Shown piece by piece: positions 60,466-64,000 of a DNA stretch of 64,000 bases. Positions within the stretch are counted from its first letter, which is position 1; each line of letters opens with the position of its first letter. Source of the stretch: Gammaproteobacteria bacterium (lineage in GTDB: Bacteria > Pseudomonadota > Gammaproteobacteria > Eutrophobiales > Eutrophobiaceae); the NCBI GenBank assembly GCA_016179185.1, contig JACORW010000018.1:20671-84670 (forward strand), read 5' to 3'. Both the position numbers and the translations under genes were made by a program. Below the pieces are notes generated by a model. The model saw only the letters and a program-made list of their open reading frames with translations. It had not been told where the DNA came from and did not search any database.

Positions 60466-61631
60466 TGCCGGTTGCCGGTGAAGCGGATGCGGTAAATGAC
60501 GCCGGCGAAGTCGTCGGAAACGAGCAGCGATCCATCGGGCAGGATCTCGATGTCCACGGGCCGGCCCCAGTAGTGATCGCGTTCCAGCCAGCCGGTGGCA
60601 AAGTCCTCGTAGGAAATGACTTCGTTGTTTGTCAGCCGCGCCAGGGATACCCGGTATCCGTCCGGTTGCGCGCGATTCCATGAGCCGTGGTGGGCAATGA
60701 AAATCTGGTGATGGTATTCCGCCGGGAATTGCTTTCCGGTGTAGAACCGGATACCCAGCGCGGCGCGGTGCGCGGGCATCTCCAGCGCAGCGGGGGTGAA
60801 TTCCCTGTCGGTGAGCGCGGTCTTGAACGTGGGATCCGGGAGCGACTTGCCGTATCGGTACGGATAGCCGAAATGCAGGCCGGATTTCGCGGCGCGGTTC
60901 AGTTCCTCCGGCGGCCGGTCGTCGCCCCATAGATCGCGGCCGTTGTCCGTAAACCAGAGCTCGTGGGTCACCGGGTGCCAGTCAAAGCCGACGGAATTGC
61001 GGATCCCGCGCGCAAACACCTCGCGTCCGCTGCCGCCGGGATCCATGTGCCAGATGCCGCCATGTTGTTCATCCGGTTCGCAGATGTTGCACGGTGCGCC
61101 CACCGGCACATACAGCTTGCCCTCGGGCGAAAAGCGAATGAACTTCCAGCCGTGGTGTGATTCCTTCGGAAAGGGATCGCCTATGATCTCGGGCGCGGGC
61201 GGCCGGTCCAGATGATTGTCAATGTCGCGCAGACGCAGGATGCGCGAGATCTCGGCGATGTAGAGATCGCCCTTGTACCACGCCACGCCGTTCGGATAGT
61301 TAAGGCCCTCAGCCACAGACCGGATGATCTCGGCGCGGCCGTCGCCATCGGCGTCGCTCACGGCGTAAACGCGCCCATTGACTCCGTCGTCCGCGGCGGA
61401 TCGCGTTCCCACATACAGAATCCCGCCGGCACTCAAGGTCATGGAGCGCGCGCCGGGGACCCTGTCTGCATACAGATCGATCACGAAGCCCGGCGGCAAC
61501 CGGATGCGCGCGAGGCCGTCGGCAATGGAAATGGGCAGCGGATTATTTACGGCCACTGCGGCTGCCATGGCGGGCAGCAACAGCAGTGCCGGCAATGTGC
61601 TACTGGCGACGCCGCGCGGCGAAATGTTCAC
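60462..61631 (-). CDS. Secreted PQQ-type sugar dehydrogenase (sorbosone dehydrogenase-like)
   Basis: A 389-residue periplasmic six-bladed beta-propeller of the soluble glucose/sorbosone dehydrogenase family. It has a signal peptide, then LARIRLPPGFVIDLYADRVPGARSM, GLNYPNGVAWYKGDLYIAE, PDEQHGGIWHMDPGG, DNGRDLWGDDRPPEELN and FIAHHGSWNRAQPDGYRV, all conserved blocks. It probably oxidises an aldose or polyol using PQQ. The GTG start at 61631 overlaps the YbaK-like stop (GTGA), and its own stop overlaps the cupin. No PQQ synthesis genes are in the window. Confidence 0.87.
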   Translation of the reverse strand: MNISPRGVASSTLPALLLLPAMAAAVAVNNPLPISIADGLARIRLPPGFVIDLYADRVPGARSMTLSAGGILYVGTRSAADDGVNGRVYAVSDADGDGRAEIIRSVAEGLNYPNGVAWYKGDLYIAEISRILRLRDIDNHLDRPPAPEIIGDPFPKESHHGWKFIRFSPEGKLYVPVGAPCNICEPDEQHGGIWHMDPGGSGREVFARGIRNSVGFDWHPVTHELWFTDNGRDLWGDDRPPEELNRAAKSGLHFGYPYRYGKSLPDPTFKTALTDREFTPAALEMPAHRAALGIRFYTGKQFPAEYHHQIFIAHHGSWNRAQPDGYRVSLARLTNNEVISYEDFATGWLERDHYWGRPVDIEILPDGSLLVSDDFAGVIYRIRFTGNRQ

Positions 61632-62134
61632 CGGTTCCTGGGCTCCGTAAAGTCGAAAATCTCCGCGGCCGCGGTCCGGATCAGGTCCGCAGCCTGGATC
61701 GCCAGGGAATGATACGGCACGCCGCAACCCCCGAATACCTCGCCGCGTTCCGCCAGCTCCCGATCCACGAGGGTGCGCAAACCGGGATTGACAAGGGCAA
61801 CGCTGCCGATTTCGGCCCCGGTCAGCGCGAGCACATCGGCCGGTGAAGCCAACGACACGTCCCGGATTCCGAGGTGCCGGCGGATCTTCCCGTATGACAG
61901 GCGCCGATCGCCGCCGATGATGGCCGCGAGGTATCCCTGTTCGCTGCGCAATATCAGCGTCGGCGCCATCTGCGCCAGTTTGCCGAAACCAAGGTCCGCG
62001 CCATCCCTGGCGGAGCTGACCGTTGCGTCATGTCGCAGGATGCGATAACGGGCGTGCGCCGCATCCAGCACGGCGCGCAACCTGAGCACCTGATCGGGTT
62101 CCCTGTCCGTCCTGCTTTCGCCGGCGGCGCTCAT
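61628..62134 (-). CDS. YbaK/prolyl-tRNA deacylase-like protein
   Basis: A 168-residue protein of the YbaK/ProX aminoacyl-tRNA editing fold. It contains the SSARDGADLGFGKLAQMAPTLILR block, a conserved lysine region (RRLSYGKIRRHLGI) and GCGVPYHSLAI near the C-terminus. Such proteins hydrolyse Ala- or Cys-tRNA-Pro, or act as trans-editing factors. It starts at ATG 62134 and is coupled to the PQQ-type dehydrogenase, an unexpected combination. Function as an editor is likely but not certain. Confidence 0.82.
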   Translation of the reverse strand: MSAAGESRTDREPDQVLRLRAVLDAAHARYRILRHDATVSSARDGADLGFGKLAQMAPTLILRSEQGYLAAIIGGDRRLSYGKIRRHLGIRDVSLASPADVLALTGAEIGSVALVNPGLRTLVDRELAERGEVFGGCGVPYHSLAIQAADLIRTAAAEIFDFTEPRNR

Positions 62135-62263
62135 GGCAGGCTGGTCAGATTGTGACTGCGTATAATGTACAAAGAAACCAGGGGATTTCGGAGGACTGTT
62201 CCCTGGCAACACGGAACCGTTCCCCGGTTGGCAAAAGTGTTGCCGGGCCGGGATAATAGGTTG

Positions 62264-63700
62264 ATGCCAGGAATCGGCCCAAGTGACTGTATTCTGCGGC
62301 CAATCTGCATGGCGCTGCTTGTCTGCACCTGGGTCGTGGTACCGGCACAGGAAGATCAACGGCGGGAAATTCCCGGCGCGGCCACGGTTTCCGGCGCGCC
62401 CGCGGAGGAAGGTGCCACGGCGAACCAGCCGCTCCCGGTGCCGGGGGAACCGGGGCGCGATCCCGTTCCAGTCCTTGATGAAGAATATTTCCTCCCGGAT
62501 CTCAGCATCGAGGAAATGCCGGAAATCCCGCCCGGCGGCGAACCGCGGCCGGCGCCGGTTCCTTCGCCGGCACAGGCCGAGCCTGTGCCCGTTGTTCCGG
62601 CGCCGGACGAAACCGGCTATGTGGTCGCCCCGTCATTGCAACTGTTGGGTGCCGAAGTATTCAGCGGACAGCGTGCAGAACTCAAGTGGACCGCCGGACA
62701 GTCTTTTGGCGGGCGCACCCTCGATGTGCCGGTGCTCGTGGCCCATGGGTTGAAAGTCGGTCCGGTATTGTGCCTTACCGCGGCCGTTCATGGCGATGAA
62801 TTGAACGGCGTGGAGATCGTGCGCCGCGTCATCGGCGACTTGGAACCGAAGGATCTGTCCGGCACCGTGATTGGCGTACCGATCGTCAATCTGCTCGGGT
62901 TCCTGAGGGGATCCCGCTACCTGCCGGACCGGCGCGACCTGAATCGCTATTTCCCCGGCAACCCCCGCGGCAGCGCGGCGTCGCGGATCGCCTACCTTTT
63001 CTTTGAGCAGATCATCCGCCACTGCAATTATCTCGTGGATTTCCACACCGGCTCCCTGGATCGGACGAACCTGCCGCAGTTGCGCGCCGATCTTTCCGAC
63101 CCGGGCGTATTCGAGTTCACGCAGCATTTCGGCGCGACGGCGGTGCTGCACCATGACGGCGCCACCGGCACGTTGCGGCGGGTCGCCAGCGAGGCCGGCA
63201 TTCCTGCCGTCACCTTCGAGCTGGGGGAGCCCCGGACCCTGCAAATCGAACATGTGGATTTCGGTGTTCTGGCCGTGGACACGCTCATTGACAAGCTCGG
63301 CATGATGAAGCGCTCCCGTCTCTGGGCGGAAAAGCAGCCGGTGTTTTACGCCTCACGCTGGGTGCGCTCCGACCAGGGCGGAATTCTCATCACGAACGTA
63401 AAGTTGGGCGCGAAGGTAGGGGAGGGGGACGTGCTCGGGACGGTGACCAACCCGCTCAGCACCGAGGTCATGCAGGTACGATCACCCTTTAACGGCCGCG
63501 TTCTGGGCATGGCCCTCAATCAGTTCGTGCTGCCGGGGTTCGCGGCGTTTCACATCGGCATCGCCACCCGCGAGCCCGATGAGCTGATGAAGGCGGAGAT
63601 GGAATCGGGAACGCGCGCGCCGTCGGCGCCTGACCGCCCGGACACGGAGGACGCGCCGGAACTGGAAGAGGGGGCGGGAGAGCGGAGTGAATACGACTAA
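62264..63700 (+). CDS. Succinylglutamate desuccinylase/aspartoacylase (AstE)-like zinc hydrolase with N-terminal linker
   Basis: A protein of about 478 residues from ATG 62264. It has a short hydrophobic N-terminus (MALLVCTWVVVPA), possibly an export signal, a Pro/Glu-rich linker of about 90 residues, then a carboxypeptidase-like zinc domain with HGDELNG (His and Glu ligands) and VDFHTGS (third His). The C-terminal part has a hammerhead-like segment (VRSPFNGRVLGMALNQFVLPG), and the end is acidic. AstE-like enzymes deacylate N-acyl amino acids. The likely periplasmic location and linker are atypical. Confidence 0.8.
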   Translation: MPGIGPSDCILRPICMALLVCTWVVVPAQEDQRREIPGAATVSGAPAEEGATANQPLPVPGEPGRDPVPVLDEEYFLPDLSIEEMPEIPPGGEPRPAPVPSPAQAEPVPVVPAPDETGYVVAPSLQLLGAEVFSGQRAELKWTAGQSFGGRTLDVPVLVAHGLKVGPVLCLTAAVHGDELNGVEIVRRVIGDLEPKDLSGTVIGVPIVNLLGFLRGSRYLPDRRDLNRYFPGNPRGSAASRIAYLFFEQIIRHCNYLVDFHTGSLDRTNLPQLRADLSDPGVFEFTQHFGATAVLHHDGATGTLRRVASEAGIPAVTFELGEPRTLQIEHVDFGVLAVDTLIDKLGMMKRSRLWAEKQPVFYASRWVRSDQGGILITNVKLGAKVGEGDVLGTVTNPLSTEVMQVRSPFNGRVLGMALNQFVLPGFAAFHIGIATREPDELMKAEMESGTRAPSAPDRPDTEDAPELEEGAGERSEYD

Positions 63701-64000
63701 GGAATCTCTGAACAACCCCATCCTGGGGTTGTCAGAGGACGGCAAGCGACCGATTTGTCTGGAACAAATCGGGTCGCCCGAAGGGCGCCCGCAGGGCGCA
63801 GGCCACGGATGGTCTGCGACAACAGCGTGGTTTTCGCTTGCCTCACATTTTCAATAACTTGCAGTCATTGAAAATGGCAGAAACTTGCTCCCGGCAGTTT
63901 CTGCATTCCCGCCGTCCATGGCGGTCGCAGTGCATGCATCTGACCGCCAGGGAGGGCGGAAATGCAGATGGCGCAGGAGCACGCCATCTGCCCTGCACTG
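63701..64000. repeat. Chain of inverted repeats at the right edge
   Basis: No gene is seen. In 295 bp I count at least six perfect or near-perfect stems: 63706-63737 (ACAACCCCA/TGGGGTTGT), 63747-63776 (CGATTTGT/ACAAATCG), 63846-63876 (CATTTTCAAT/ATTGAAAATG), 63877-63904 (GCAGAAACT/AGTTTCTGC), 63909-63924 (CCGCC/GGCGG), 63964-63991 (GCAGATGGCG/CGCCATCTGC), plus an outer pairing of 63902-63913 with 63955-63966. The first, beginning 5 bp after the stop codon, could serve as a terminator but lacks a T-tract. The element continues past the window. Confidence 0.75.

Overview
The window is a G+C-rich, gene-dense piece of a bacterial chromosome, most likely from a gammaproteobacterium. The reasons are a Pseudomonas-type class Ia ribonucleotide reductase with NrdR boxes, many long intergenic palindromes, Tat and lipoprotein signals, a large TonB-dependent receptor and a serralysin-like RTX protease. 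The lineage is an inference. No rRNA, tRNA, CRISPR array or intact insertion sequence was recognised.

Layout. 1-875: the 3' end of a PabB-like chorismate-using enzyme and a coupled amino acid kinase, a pair that would suit tetrahydromethanopterin cofactor synthesis. 956-6718: nrdA-nrdB on the minus strand, with a 378-residue LAGLIDADG intein in NrdA and a promoter overlapped by two NrdR boxes. 6958-10505: an SDR, then a 2,2-dialkylglycine decarboxylase-like enzyme next to a YkvI-type transporter. 10506-15614: palindromic repeats, a PemK-like toxin-antitoxin pair, an outer-membrane protein, a PhyH dioxygenase and a DCC-LMF1 fusion. 15727-19572: four translationally coupled genes (TPR-CDP-glycerol transferase-like, AMP ligase, GNAT, carrier protein). 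19666-24850: a GHKL ATPase, VapBC, dodecin and asparagine synthetase. 25037-30654: a minus-strand operon for a PadBCD-like molybdenum enzyme followed by a CBS protein and a small membrane protein.

30933-53852 looks like one catabolic island: a TonB receptor, a winged-helix regulator, a racemase-like protein, HyuA and HyuB, a split B12-dependent acyl-CoA mutase with its MeaB chaperone, two acyl-CoA ligases, an acyl-CoA dehydrogenase, a FadH-like reductase, a thiolase and a dehydrogenase-hydratase fusion. Together these could import an organic acid or ketone, activate it as a CoA thioester, rearrange its carbon skeleton and beta-oxidise it. The mutase has glutamine where characterised members have Tyr, Phe or Ile, so its substrate may be new. 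This is the best candidate for an undescribed system.

53871-64000 holds a family 2 glycosyltransferase, two small secreted envelope proteins, a Tat-exported aldo-keto reductase, an RTX metalloprotease, a His/Gly-rich secreted protein, a coupled YbaK / PQQ-type sugar dehydrogenase / cupin operon and an AstE-like zinc hydrolase. The right edge is a chain of hairpins. Five very long palindromes with site-specific but self-complementary arms, and a second family built from short degenerate repeats, are scattered between genes.
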